Assembly (NCBI GenBank): GCA_934569045.1
Contig: CAKTJX010000026.1
Coordinates: 1 to 37,344, forward strand
DNA: 37,344 bases
Direction: 5' to 3'
Origin: an uncultured Oscillospiraceae bacterium
GTDB taxonomy: Bacteria > Bacillota > Clostridia > Oscillospirales > Oscillospiraceae
A program made the translations under genes and the position numbers. Below, one piece after another: positions 10,533 to 18,796 of the stretch. Under the pieces are notes generated by a model. It saw only the letters and a list, made by a program, of their open reading frames with translations. It did not search any database and had not been told where the DNA came from. How positions within the stretch are numbered: the first letter of the stretch is position 1; each line of letters begins with the position of its first letter.

Positions 10533-10562
10533 AAAGCCTTCTCCAGCAGGAGAAGGCTTTTT
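10533..10562 (+). terminator. Intrinsic terminator after the surface-protein operon
   Basis: A perfect 12-bp stem (AAAGCCTTCTCC with GGAGAAGGCTTT) with a four-base loop AGCA runs into a T tract (TTTTTC). It lies about 80 bases after the lipoprotein stop codon and should end the surface-protein transcript. Confidence 0.9.
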
Positions 10563-10579
10563 CAGCTTCCCCGTCAGGG

Positions 10580-10616
10580 TATATGTTCAACCGGGCACTC
10601 TTTTACTTCGACAAAT
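10580..10616 (+). repeat. Solo copy of a dispersed intergenic motif
   Basis: This stretch (core TATATGTTCAACCGGGCACT) closely matches the segment at 18989-19025 (core TATACGTTCAAACTGGCACT) and, on the minus strand, the segment ending at 18809 (core ATACGTTCAACCGGGC). The latter two flank palindromic element 1 in inverted orientation. This copy stands alone behind a terminator, so it may be a remnant or solo arm of such an element. The rest of the 10456-10770 gap holds the terminator before it and the kinase promoter after it; nothing else was seen. Confidence 0.5.
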
Positions 10617-10673
10617 ACCAATTTGTCAGCGCCTCCGCTGTTTATGCCATTCCCCCTTCACCGGAAATAACTC

Positions 10674-10702
10674 TTGCAAAACAGATAAAATTCGCATATA
10701 AT
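10674..10702 (+). promoter_or_regulatory. Sigma-A promoter of the hybrid kinase
   Basis: TTGCAA and TATAAT are separated by exactly 17 bases, about 70 bases upstream of the chosen kinase start. The -10 box is perfect and the -35 box matches the consensus at four of six positions. Confidence 0.7.
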
Positions 10703-10770
10703 AAACTAGAGTATGCCTACACCAAACCCAATTTCCCGCCAATATGGCATGGGAGAGGAACGGAGAAGAT

Positions 10771-13587
10771 ATGAGAAGAAAGAACATCCCCCACTGCCGC
10801 CTGTGCGCGCTGCTTCTGGCGGCCTGTCTGCTGCTGCCGATGCTGCCTGTCCGCGTTCCGGCGGAGCAGACGGTGCGGGTGGGGTGGTATGAGGACTCTT
10901 ACCACATCACCGGGGCCAACGGCCAGCGCAGCGGCTATGGCTATGAGTATGAGCAGGCCGTGGCCGCCTACACCGGCTGGAACTATGAATATGTCAAGGG
11001 CGACTGGAGTGAGCTGCTGGAAATGCTCCAGCGGGGCGAAATCGACCTGATGGCCGCCCTGTCCTACACCGATGAGCGGGCTCAGACTATGCTCTTTTCG
11101 GATCTGCCCATGGGGGAGGAGCGGTATTATCTGTATGCCGATCTGCGGGACCCGGCGCTCTCGGCGTCGGACCTTTCCACCCTGAACGGACGCCGGATCA
11201 TCGTCATGCGGGAGAGTGTCCTGGAGACGGCCTTCTCCCAATGGGAGAAAACCCACGGCGTGGAAACGCGGCATGTGGATATCGACAACATGGAGCGGGC
11301 ATCCAAAGCCCTTGAAAACCAGAAAGCCGATGGCGTGATCTCCGCAGAGACCCCCATCTGGGTGGAGGCGGGGCTGTCCGCCATTGCCCAGGTGGGTGGT
11401 TCGGAGATTTATTACGGCATCAGCAAAAGCCGCCCGGAACTGAAGCAGCAGTTGGACAGCGCCATGCGGGCCATGGAATCGGACAAGCCCTTCTATGGGG
11501 ACGAGCTCTACGCCCGCTACTTAGCTGCTCAGTCCGCTGCCGTGCTCTCCGGGGAGGAAAAGCAGTGGCTGGCCCAGCATGGGGAGCTCCGGGTGGGCTT
11601 CTGGACGGGGGATTCCGGGGTCAGTATGTACGATGCCCAGACCGGCGCGCTGTCGGGCATCCTCTGCAACTACATCGGCTACGCGGTGGACTGCCTGAAC
11701 GATACTCAGCTTTCCTTTGCGCTGGTGGGCTATGAAACCCAGCAGGAGGAGCTGGAGGCTCTGCGGAACGGAGAGATCGACTTCGTTTTTCACGCTGCCC
11801 AGAACCCCTACGCGGCGGAACAGGAGGGGGTCTCCCTGTCCAATACGGTCTGGACCCTGACCGCCGCCGCCATGACCACCCAGCGGGAGTTCAGCGAGGA
11901 GACGGCCAACCGTCTGGCCGTCCCGAAGGACAATCTGGCGCTGCGCTGGTACGCTGCCTACAATTATCCCCAGTGGGAGATTCTGGAGTACGACACCCAG
12001 GAGGCGGCGGAGCAGGCTGTCAAAAACGGGGCGGCGGACTGCTTCCTGACCCGCTCCAGCCAGGTGGCGGATTATATCCAGAATAACCGGTTCTACGGCA
12101 ACTTCCTCTTGAAGGCCAGCGACTGCTCCTTCGCGGTGCGCCGGGGAGACGCGGTGTTGCTGTCCATCCTGAATAAGACCCTGAAAACCATGCCCAGCTC
12201 CATGCTGACGGGGGCCCTGTCCGTCTACGACAATATGGACCGGAAGGTTACCCTGCGGGACTTTGTCATGGACAATCTGGCGGTGGTGTCGGCGGTGTTT
12301 GCCGCCGTCTTTGCCCTGGTTCTGACGGTGATTCTGGTGCTGCTGAGGCGGGCCCGCAAGGCGGCCAGCCAGGCCCAGACGCTGAACGGCCAGCTGCAGC
12401 AGAGCCAGCGCAGCCTCCAGGAGGCCCTGCTGCGGGCGGAGGATGCCAGCAGCGCCAAGACCACCTTCCTCTTCAATATGTCTCACGATATCCGCACCCC
12501 CATGAACGCCATCCTGGGTTTTACTGCCCTGGCGGAGAGGCAGCCGGAGGACACGGCCCGGGTGCGGGAATATCTGGAGAAGATCCGCCTCAGCGGCAAG
12601 GGGATGCTGTCCATCCTGGACAATGTTCTGGAGCTCTCCCGGATTGAGTCCGGCAAGACGACCCTGGAGGAAACGCCCCAGATGGCGGGAGAGGTCTTCG
12701 ACGCGTGCCTGGTGATGATGAACCCGGAGATCGAGAAGCGGCATCACACCGTCAAGGTGACCAAGGACATTTCTTGCCCTTATACCTATTTTGACGCGGC
12801 CCGGGTGACGGAGATCATCCTGAATATCCTCAGCAACGCCATCAAGTACACCGCTGACGGCGGCACCATCCGCTGCGAGCTCCGGCAGTCCCCCCACCCG
12901 GACGCGGGCTGGGTCTACCAGAGCCTGACGGTGACGGACAACGGCATCGGTATGTCCGAGGAGTACCAGAAGCACATTTTTGAGACCTTCTCCCGGGAGC
13001 GCTCCACCACCTTAAGCGGTGTCCAGGGCACGGGCCTCGGCATGGGCATTGTGAAAAAGCTGGTGGATCTGATGAACGGCACCATCGAGGTGGAGAGCCG
13101 TCTGGGACAGGGCACCACCGTGTCCTTCCGCATCCCCGTGCGCATTGCCAGCTTTGAGGACACCCAGCCCAAGCGCGCCACCATCGCGGGGGAGAAGACG
13201 CGCCTCCGGGGCAGACGAATCCTGCTGGCGGAGGACAACGACCTGAATGCGGAAATCGCCTGCGCCATGCTGGAGGAGCAGGGCTTGCTGGTGGACCGGG
13301 CGGCCGACGGCGTCCAGTGCGTGGAAAAGCTGGAAAAGTGCCCGGAGGGCTTCTACGATTTGATCCTCATGGATATCCAGATGCCCGCCATGGACGGCTA
13401 CCAGGCCACCCAGAAAATCCGCAGTCTGGAAAACCCGAAAAAGGCCCAGATCCCCATCATCGCCATGACCGCCAACGCCTTCAGCGAGGACCGGGCCAAG
13501 GCCCTGGAGATGGGCATGAACGACCACGTGGCCAAGCCCTTCGACATGGACGTCCTGGTGGCGGCAATGCTGAAATACATCCCTTAA
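10771..13587 (+). CDS. Hybrid sensor histidine kinase with two periplasmic-binding-type sensor domains
   Basis: A 938-residue membrane kinase. The ATG at 10771 is preferred over the in-frame ATG at 10744, because CGGAGAAG lies at proper distance before it and translation then begins directly with a signal sequence (MRRKNIPHCR followed by a Leu/Ala-rich run to about residue 31). Two extracellular domains of SBP_bac_3 (amino-acid-binding-protein) type follow, roughly 32-255 and 262-485, then one membrane helix at about 503-530 and a short coiled coil. The HisKA motif FNMSHDIRTPMNA places the phospho-acceptor at His572. The ATPase domain shows an N box (NILSNAIKY), DNGIGMS and GTGLGMGI. A C-terminal receiver domain has acidic residues in LLAEDND, Asp868 in LMDIQMP, and the Lys of VAKPFD. 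It probably senses a small extracellular ligand and starts a phosphorelay, but no separate response regulator or Hpt gene is adjacent, so the output is unknown. It has its own promoter and terminator. Confidence 0.93.
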   Translation: MRRKNIPHCRLCALLLAACLLLPMLPVRVPAEQTVRVGWYEDSYHITGANGQRSGYGYEYEQAVAAYTGWNYEYVKGDWSELLEMLQRGEIDLMAALSYTDERAQTMLFSDLPMGEERYYLYADLRDPALSASDLSTLNGRRIIVMRESVLETAFSQWEKTHGVETRHVDIDNMERASKALENQKADGVISAETPIWVEAGLSAIAQVGGSEIYYGISKSRPELKQQLDSAMRAMESDKPFYGDELYARYLAAQSAAVLSGEEKQWLAQHGELRVGFWTGDSGVSMYDAQTGALSGILCNYIGYAVDCLNDTQLSFALVGYETQQEELEALRNGEIDFVFHAAQNPYAAEQEGVSLSNTVWTLTAAAMTTQREFSEETANRLAVPKDNLALRWYAAYNYPQWEILEYDTQEAAEQAVKNGAADCFLTRSSQVADYIQNNRFYGNFLLKASDCSFAVRRGDAVLLSILNKTLKTMPSSMLTGALSVYDNMDRKVTLRDFVMDNLAVVSAVFAAVFALVLTVILVLLRRARKAASQAQTLNGQLQQSQRSLQEALLRAEDASSAKTTFLFNMSHDIRTPMNAILGFTALAERQPEDTARVREYLEKIRLSGKGMLSILDNVLELSRIESGKTTLEETPQMAGEVFDACLVMMNPEIEKRHHTVKVTKDISCPYTYFDAARVTEIILNILSNAIKYTADGGTIRCELRQSPHPDAGWVYQSLTVTDNGIGMSEEYQKHIFETFSRERSTTLSGVQGTGLGMGIVKKLVDLMNGTIEVESRLGQGTTVSFRIPVRIASFEDTQPKRATIAGEKTRLRGRRILLAEDNDLNAEIACAMLEEQGLLVDRAADGVQCVEKLEKCPEGFYDLILMDIQMPAMDGYQATQKIRSLENPKKAQIPIIAMTANAFSEDRAKALEMGMNDHVAKPFDMDVLVAAMLKYIP

Positions 13588-13588
13588 C

Positions 13589-13624
13589 GCAAAGGGGCTG
13601 CCGCAGGGCGGCCCTTTTGCATTT
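13589..13624 (+). terminator. Intrinsic terminator after the hybrid kinase
   Basis: A 14-bp stem with wobble pairs (GCAAAGGGGCTGCC with GGCGGCCCTTTTGC) and loop GCAG begins one base after the stop codon. The T tract is short (ATTTG), so termination may be partial. Confidence 0.75.
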
Positions 13625-13644
13625 GTAAAAAATTCCCCCAAAGA

Positions 13645-13673
13645 TTGCAAGATGGGCAAAAGAATGGTATTCT
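13645..13673 (+). promoter_or_regulatory. Promoter of the esterase/acyltransferase gene
   Basis: TTGCAA and TATTCT are 17 bases apart with an extended -10 TGG before TATTCT, about 60 bases upstream of the start codon. The same pair of hexamers occurs before the ECF sigma gene at 28147. Confidence 0.5.
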
Positions 13674-13734
13674 ATAGAGAACAAGCCAATGGGGCGGCTC
13701 GGTGCAGACGGGGCCTGCCTGAGAAAGGAAAACT

Positions 13735-15897
13735 ATGCAATTATCGGCAAATATGGTACGGGAGCGGCTGGCGCATATGAAGCCCATGCTGGTGAACTGC
13801 TCGCTGGACGCCAGCAGGAAGGGACAGAACGCCGTGGGGGAGCTGATGCGGGCGGTGCACCATGGGCAGATTCGGGTGAAGCGCCATGACTTCCCCAATT
13901 TCCGGGCCGCCTGGGTGCTGCCGGGGGACCGGCGGCGGGACGGCGTGGTGCTGTATCTTCACGGCGGCGGCTACACCTGCGGGGGGCTGGAATATGCCCT
14001 GGGCTTCGGGGGCGCCCTGGCGGACGAGTGTGGGGCCCAGGTCTTCTGCGCGGCCTACCGCCTGGCCCCGGAGAACAAATTCCCGGCGGCGGTGGAGGAC
14101 GCGGCCCAGGCCTACCGCTATCTTCTGGACAAGGGCTATCCCCCGGAGAAAATCGCCCTGTGCGGCGAGAGCGCCGGGGGCGGGCTGTGCGTGTGCCTGT
14201 GCCTGTATCTGAAAGAAAAGGGCCTGCCCCTGCCCGGAAGCATGACCCTGATTTCCCCCTGGACGGACCTGACCCTCTCCGGGGAGAGCTTCGAGACGAA
14301 CCGGGAGCAGGATGTGTCATTGTCCCATGACCAGCTGGCGTTTTACGCGGAGTGCTATACGGATACCCCGGAGGCGCCCCTGGTGTCCCCGCTGCTGGGG
14401 GACCTGAAAGGCATGCCTCCGGCCCTGATCTTTGTGGGCGGGGACGAGCTGCTGCTGAGCGACTCCCAGAATCTCTACAAGAAGCTCCGGCAGGCCGGGA
14501 ACCCGGCCCAGCTTTGCGTCCATCCCGGGCGCTGGCACGCCTACCTGCTCTACGGTTTGGCAGAGGACCGGGAGGACTGGGTGACGCTGAACGCCTTCCT
14601 CAGCAAGTACCTCTCCCAGGAGCGGAAGCTCCGTTGGATGCGGCTGGACAACGCTGCGAAAATCTACCCCGCCGCCCTGCGGCAGAGCTGGAGCAACGTA
14701 TTCCGCCTGTCCGCGACGCTGACGGAGCCGGTGGATGGAAACGTGCTGCAATCGGCCCTGGATGTGACGGTGCGCCGGTTCCCCTCCATGTGCGTCCGGC
14801 TCCGGCGGGGGCTCTTCTGGTACTATTTGCAGCAGCTGGAGGCGGCCCCCAAGGTTCGGGAGGAGAGCAGCTATCCGGTAACCCGCATGAGCCGCCGGGA
14901 GGTGGGCACCTGCGCATTCCGGGTCATTGCCTATGAAAAGCGGATCGCCGTGGAATTCTTCCACGCGGTGACCGACGGCAACGGGGCCATGGTGTTTTTA
15001 AAGTCCCTGACGGCGGAATATTTGCAGCAGAAATACGCTCTGAACATTCCGGCTGCCCAGGGCGTTCTGGGCCGGCTGGAAGCGCCCCGGGAGGAGGAGC
15101 TGGAGGACAGCTTCCTCAAATACGCGGGCAATGTGAATGCCAGCCGCCGGGAAAACAACGCCTGGCACCCCTACGGGACCCCGGAACGGGACGGCTTTTT
15201 GAACCTGACTTGCTTCCGGGTCAATGCCAAGCAGGCTCTGGAGCTGGCCCACCAGTATGACGTGAGCCTGACGGCCTTCCTGTGCGCCGTGATGATGATG
15301 GCGTTGCAGCAGATGCAGGAGGAGTGTGTGCCCAGCATCCGCCGCCGCAAGCCCATCCGGGTGCAGATTCCCGTGAATCTGCGCAGCCTGTTCCCCAGTA
15401 AAACCCTGCGGAACTTCGCCCTTTACACCACCCCGGAGATCGACCCTCGGCTGGGGGCCTATACATTCCCGGAAATCTGCCAGGCGGTGAAACACCGCAT
15501 TGGGCTGGATGTGAATGCGAAGATCATGAGCAGCCGCATTGCCGTGAATGTGAGCAGCGAAAAGATGATGGCCGTTCGGATTATGCCGCTGTTTCTCAAA
15601 AACATGGTGATGAAGGCGGTGTTCAACGCGGTGGGGGAGAAAAAGACCTGCCTGTGCCTGTCCAATCTGGGAAGAATTCAGCTGCCGGAGCAGATGGCCT
15701 CGCGGGTTTCCAGAATGGATTTTATCCTCAGCGCCCAGGCCACTGCGCCCCAGAACTGCGGTGTGCTGTCCTATGGGGAGAACCTGTATATCAATTTTAC
15801 CCGCGATATCCGGGAGCCGGAGCTGGAAGCCCACTTCTTCCGGGTGCTGCGGGATCTGGGCCTGGGCGCGGAAGTCCAGACCAACGCGCGAGAGTGA
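13735..15897 (+). CDS. Alpha/beta-hydrolase (HSL-type esterase) fused to a condensation/alcohol-acetyltransferase-like domain
   Basis: A 720-residue two-domain protein without a signal peptide, so cytoplasmic; AGAAAGGA lies seven bases before the ATG. Residues about 1-295 are an HSL-family esterase: the oxyanion motif HGGG (76-79), the nucleophile elbow GESAGGG with Ser146, a probable catalytic Asp237 (VGGDELL) and His268 (GRWHAY). Residues about 300-720 resemble chloramphenicol-acetyltransferase-fold acyltransferases (condensation, WES or ATF1 type) and carry the hallmark HxxxDG motif as HAVTDG (410-415) with a NLGRI segment further on. The first domain would hydrolyse an acyl ester and the second would join or transfer an acyl group, so the fusion may move acyl groups between a carrier or alcohol and a lipid. 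Substrates are not evident. The next gene follows after 10 bases and is surely co-transcribed. Confidence 0.88.
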   Translation: MQLSANMVRERLAHMKPMLVNCSLDASRKGQNAVGELMRAVHHGQIRVKRHDFPNFRAAWVLPGDRRRDGVVLYLHGGGYTCGGLEYALGFGGALADECGAQVFCAAYRLAPENKFPAAVEDAAQAYRYLLDKGYPPEKIALCGESAGGGLCVCLCLYLKEKGLPLPGSMTLISPWTDLTLSGESFETNREQDVSLSHDQLAFYAECYTDTPEAPLVSPLLGDLKGMPPALIFVGGDELLLSDSQNLYKKLRQAGNPAQLCVHPGRWHAYLLYGLAEDREDWVTLNAFLSKYLSQERKLRWMRLDNAAKIYPAALRQSWSNVFRLSATLTEPVDGNVLQSALDVTVRRFPSMCVRLRRGLFWYYLQQLEAAPKVREESSYPVTRMSRREVGTCAFRVIAYEKRIAVEFFHAVTDGNGAMVFLKSLTAEYLQQKYALNIPAAQGVLGRLEAPREEELEDSFLKYAGNVNASRRENNAWHPYGTPERDGFLNLTCFRVNAKQALELAHQYDVSLTAFLCAVMMMALQQMQEECVPSIRRRKPIRVQIPVNLRSLFPSKTLRNFALYTTPEIDPRLGAYTFPEICQAVKHRIGLDVNAKIMSSRIAVNVSSEKMMAVRIMPLFLKNMVMKAVFNAVGEKKTCLCLSNLGRIQLPEQMASRVSRMDFILSAQATAPQNCGVLSYGENLYINFTRDIREPELEAHFFRVLRDLGLGAEVQTNARE

Positions 15898-15907
15898 GGG
15901 AAAAAGT

Positions 15908-16603
15908 ATGTATTGTATCAATTGCGGCGTGAAGCTTGCCGACAGCGAAAAGCGGTGCCCCCTCTGCGGCACGGTGCCCTATCATCCGGATATCGTCCGG
16001 CAGGAGGGGGAGGCCCTGTATCCCCAGGACCGGTATCCCGCGGTCCATGTGAGCAAGGCAGCCACCCTGGGGGCCGTCACCATTCTGATGCTGATTCCCG
16101 TGTTTGTGACCTTGATCTGTGATCTCAGCATCCACGACCGGGTCACCTGGTCCGGCTATGTGGCGGGGGCCATTGCTCTGGTGTATATCGCCGGGGTGCT
16201 GCCCCAGTGGTTCGCCCGGCCCAACCCCGTGATCTTTGTCCCCTGCGCCTTTGTGGCGGTGGGGCTGTATGTGCTCTATATCGATCTGGCGGTCCACGGT
16301 GGCTGGTTTTTGAGCTTTGCCTTCCCGGTGGTGGGCTTCCTGGGGGTGCTGGTTACGGCAGTGGTGGTGCTCACCCGCTACACCCGCCGGGGAGAGCTGT
16401 ATATTTACGGCGGCGCGCTGATCGCCCTGGGGGCCTTCCTGCCGCTGATGGAGTACCTGATGGTGCTCACCTTCCATCTGCCCCGCTTCGCCGGCTGGTC
16501 CTGGTATCCCATGGTCCCCCTGGTGCTCATGGGCGGCACCCTGATCTTCCTGGCCATCTGCCGCCCGGCCAGGGAGTCGGTGGAGAAGAAAATATTCCTG
16601 TAA
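15908..16603 (+). CDS. DUF6320-type membrane protein with N-terminal zinc ribbon
   Basis: A 231-residue protein starting MYCINCGVKL. The GAGGG ribosome binding site overlaps the stop codon of the gene before it, so translation is probably coupled; the longer frame upstream lies inside that gene and is rejected. A zinc ribbon uses Cys3, Cys6, Cys17 and Cys20 (CxxC near both ends). About six hydrophobic helices follow from residue 52 to 215, with a short basic C-terminal tail. From memory, proteins of this form are named DUF6320 and often sit beside alcohol-acetyltransferase-like genes, as here, which supports a joint function at the membrane. The biochemical role is unknown. Confidence 0.82.
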   Translation: MYCINCGVKLADSEKRCPLCGTVPYHPDIVRQEGEALYPQDRYPAVHVSKAATLGAVTILMLIPVFVTLICDLSIHDRVTWSGYVAGAIALVYIAGVLPQWFARPNPVIFVPCAFVAVGLYVLYIDLAVHGGWFLSFAFPVVGFLGVLVTAVVVLTRYTRRGELYIYGGALIALGAFLPLMEYLMVLTFHLPRFAGWSWYPMVPLVLMGGTLIFLAICRPARESVEKKIFL

Positions 16604-16674
16604 GGCGGGAAGGGACAGCTGAATTGTCAATTGTCAATTCGTCTCCCTCCCGCCCCAAGTCCTTCCACCGACGC

Positions 16675-16707
16675 AAAAAACCAGAGGCCCCATCGCCTCT
16701 GGTTTTT
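16675..16707. terminator. Bidirectional intrinsic terminator
   Basis: CCAGAGGC and GCCTCTGG form a stem flanked by A6 on the left and T5 on the right, so it can terminate both the rightward esterase unit and the leftward kinase gene, whose stop codon begins two bases further right. The bases 16604-16674 between it and the rightward gene hold only a repeated AATTGTCAATT motif. Confidence 0.9.
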
Positions 16708-16708
16708 G

Positions 16709-17989
16709 TTATGAAATGGGGATTGCCACCTGGAGTGTAAAGATCCCCTTCTCCGGCTGGAAGGTGTACAGCCCGCCGTGCTGCTGGGCGATGGCGCGGA
16801 TGCTGCGGCAGCCGAAGCCGTGGCCCGGGGCGGCGGAGGTGGGCAGGCCGCCTTCCAAGGTGATTTCGCCCTGATAGGGATTTTTGACCTCCAGCAGCAG
16901 TTTGTTCCGGCGGATGCCGCAGCGGCACTGCACCCAGCGGTTTTCCACCGGCAGCGGGGCGGCGGCGTTCAGGGCATTTTCCAGGCTGTTGGAGAGCAGG
17001 GCGCACAGCTCCATATCCGTTACCGGCAATTTTTCCGGCAGGCTCGCCTGAACGGTCAGGCGGATGCCCTGCTGCTTTGCCTTTTCGGCGAAGGAGGAGA
17101 GAATCAGATTCACCGTGTCATTGGTGCAGAACCGCTGGATGGCCATGGCCGCCAGGCCGGTCTGCACCTCCCGGATATAGTCCAGGGCCTGCTGGGATTT
17201 TCCGGCCTCCAGAAAGCCATCCAGGATATTCAGGTGGTGCCGCAGGTCGTGCCGGAAGATGGAGGCCTGGAGCTGGGACTGCCGCAGGGCATCCATTTCC
17301 CGCTGGGCCTGGTTGAAGAGCGCTGCCTGGGCGGCGTTTTCCAGCTCTGCCCGGGTGAGCTTCTGGGTCTCCTGGTAATAGGCTGTGAGGAACACCACAT
17401 AAAAGAGGATCGTCGCCGTAGGGATCAGCTCATTGAGCACCGGCAGCCCCGCGTAGAGCAGGTCCGAATAGATGGTGGTGGCGTAGTCAAAGAGGTAGTA
17501 GGCGGCGGGCAGGCCGCCGAAGAGCAGCAGGGACTGCCTGGAGCGGGTCATGGCCTGGTGGGCAGGCTCCGCGAACCAGCGCAGCAGCAGCAAAAACAAT
17601 GGGCCGATGGCCAGGGTATAGGCAATCTCCCCCGCCAGAGGCGAGCCGGTGATGGCGGCCATAGAAATCCGAACCCACCGGGGCAGCTGGCAGCAAAGAT
17701 ACCCCGTAAACACGCTGACCAGAGCCACGCCCACGGTCTTTTTCAGGGCGAAAATCAGAATCAGCGTCAGAGGCAGGTGCACGATGACGGGATAGAGCTT
17801 CCGCACGGGCTCCGCCCCCAGCAGCAGCCAGCAGGGGGACTGAATCAGCAGAAACACCGGGCTCAGGGCGAAAATCAGCCGCCGCTGCTTTGGCCCCTCC
17901 CAGCCCCCAGCAATGAACACGCTGAGAAACAGGCCGTAAATCAGCACCAGACCGTAGTTAAAAAGGCCGAGGCCATCTACCAGCGTCAT
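16709..17989 (-). CDS. GHKL-type sensor histidine kinase (AgrC-like)
   Basis: A 426-residue membrane kinase. Roughly residues 1-205 contain six or seven hydrophobic helices. A coiled coil (about 206-243) leads to the phospho-acceptor motif FRHDLRHH with His247, then an ATPase domain with the N box LLSNSLENALNA (331-342) and the G box GHGFG (389-393). Lack of a typical HisKA dimerisation motif and the FRHD form place it with quorum-peptide or peptide-sensing kinases of AgrC/ComD type. Its ATG overlaps the stop of the LytTR regulator gene by four bases (ATGA), so the two are translationally coupled. No AgrD-like peptide gene or AgrB processing gene is nearby, so the signal is unknown. Confidence 0.9.
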   Translation of the reverse strand: MTLVDGLGLFNYGLVLIYGLFLSVFIAGGWEGPKQRRLIFALSPVFLLIQSPCWLLLGAEPVRKLYPVIVHLPLTLILIFALKKTVGVALVSVFTGYLCCQLPRWVRISMAAITGSPLAGEIAYTLAIGPLFLLLLRWFAEPAHQAMTRSRQSLLLFGGLPAAYYLFDYATTIYSDLLYAGLPVLNELIPTATILFYVVFLTAYYQETQKLTRAELENAAQAALFNQAQREMDALRQSQLQASIFRHDLRHHLNILDGFLEAGKSQQALDYIREVQTGLAAMAIQRFCTNDTVNLILSSFAEKAKQQGIRLTVQASLPEKLPVTDMELCALLSNSLENALNAAAPLPVENRWVQCRCGIRRNKLLLEVKNPYQGEITLEGGLPTSAAPGHGFGCRSIRAIAQQHGGLYTFQPEKGIFTLQVAIPIS

Positions 17990-18714
17990 TCCTCCAGCCC
18001 CTCCTTCCCGAACAGGAAGTCTAAGTAGGCCTTCCGCACCGCCGGGGCCAGCAGCCGGGAGACGGGCACGGTCTTCCCGGAATAGGTGGTGAGCTCCCCG
18101 GCTCCCAGATTTCGCACACAGTCCAGATTCACCACATAAGAACGGTGCACCTTAAAAAAGGCGCTGCTTTTTAAAAGCTGGGGCTCGAACTCTGCCAGGG
18201 TGCCGGAGATCTGCTGCACCGAGCCATCGGCCAGGTAAAACAGCAGCCGCTTGCTGTTCACTTCCAGGACCTCAATATCCGAGTAGGCCAGCCGCAGCAG
18301 GCCGGATGGGGTGGGCAGCAGAAGGGTTTCCTCCCGCCTGCTTTTCTGCCGCTCCAGCTTTTCCAACACGGGGAACAGCGCCTCCTTCCGAATGGGCTTC
18401 AAAAGGTAGGAAAAGGCCTCCACGGCGTAGCTCTCCACGGCAAATTCCGGGGAAGCGGTGAGAAAGACGATGCTTGTTTCCCGGTCAAAGGCCCGGATGT
18501 CCCGGGCGGCCTGGATGCCGGTGAGCCCCGGCATCAGAATGTCCAGAAGCAGCAGATCAAAATCCGTCTCCCGCAGCCGATCCATCAGCGCCAGGGCGCT
18601 GTGAAAGCACTCCGTCCGCAGCGCCGTCCCATGGGTCTGGGCGTACTGCTCCAGAAGCCCTTCAAGATACGCCGCCATGGCTGCGTCATCGTCACACACC
18701 GCAATCTTCATCAT
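17986..18714 (-). CDS. LytTR-family response regulator
   Basis: A 242-residue regulator. The frame continues upstream, but ATGATGAAG at 18714 is the proper start: AAAGGGTG precedes it and the protein then begins with the conserved receiver-domain strand KIAVCDDD. The receiver domain (1-120) has acidic residues at 8-10, the phospho-acceptor Asp58 in LLLLDILMPGLTG, Thr in FLTAS and Lys in LLKPI. The LytTR DNA-binding domain covers about 135-235, with the typical FKVHRSYVVNLDCV and VPVSRLL segments. It is the first gene of a two-gene unit with the GHKL kinase and probably binds direct repeats before its target promoters. No target gene is evident in the window. Confidence 0.93.
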   Translation of the reverse strand: MMKIAVCDDDAAMAAYLEGLLEQYAQTHGTALRTECFHSALALMDRLRETDFDLLLLDILMPGLTGIQAARDIRAFDRETSIVFLTASPEFAVESYAVEAFSYLLKPIRKEALFPVLEKLERQKSRREETLLLPTPSGLLRLAYSDIEVLEVNSKRLLFYLADGSVQQISGTLAEFEPQLLKSSAFFKVHRSYVVNLDCVRNLGAGELTTYSGKTVPVSRLLAPAVRKAYLDFLFGKEGLEE

Positions 18715-18742
18715 GGGGTTCACACCCTTTCTCTTTTGATTC

Positions 18743-18771
18743 AGTATATCAGGATTCGCGTTTGAGCGCAA
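18743..18771 (-). promoter_or_regulatory. Promoter of the LytTR/kinase operon
   Basis: On the minus strand TTGCGC and TATACT are 17 bases apart, with an extended -10 (TGA before TATACT), ending about 30 bases upstream of the start codon. The -35 box is imperfect, consistent with activator control. Confidence 0.5.
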
Positions 18772-18796
18772 GGGGGCATAGAAATGACCGCACGCC

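Noticed and set aside
10505..10774. Small open frame of 89 codons before the hybrid kinase
   Set aside because: It runs through the terminator hairpin and the kinase promoter, and has no ribosome binding site or recognisable product.
16618..16640. AATTGTCAATT repeats, also seen near 20002-20014
   Set aside because: They are short, AT-rich and occur at gene ends without a promoter context; two places are too few to call an operator.
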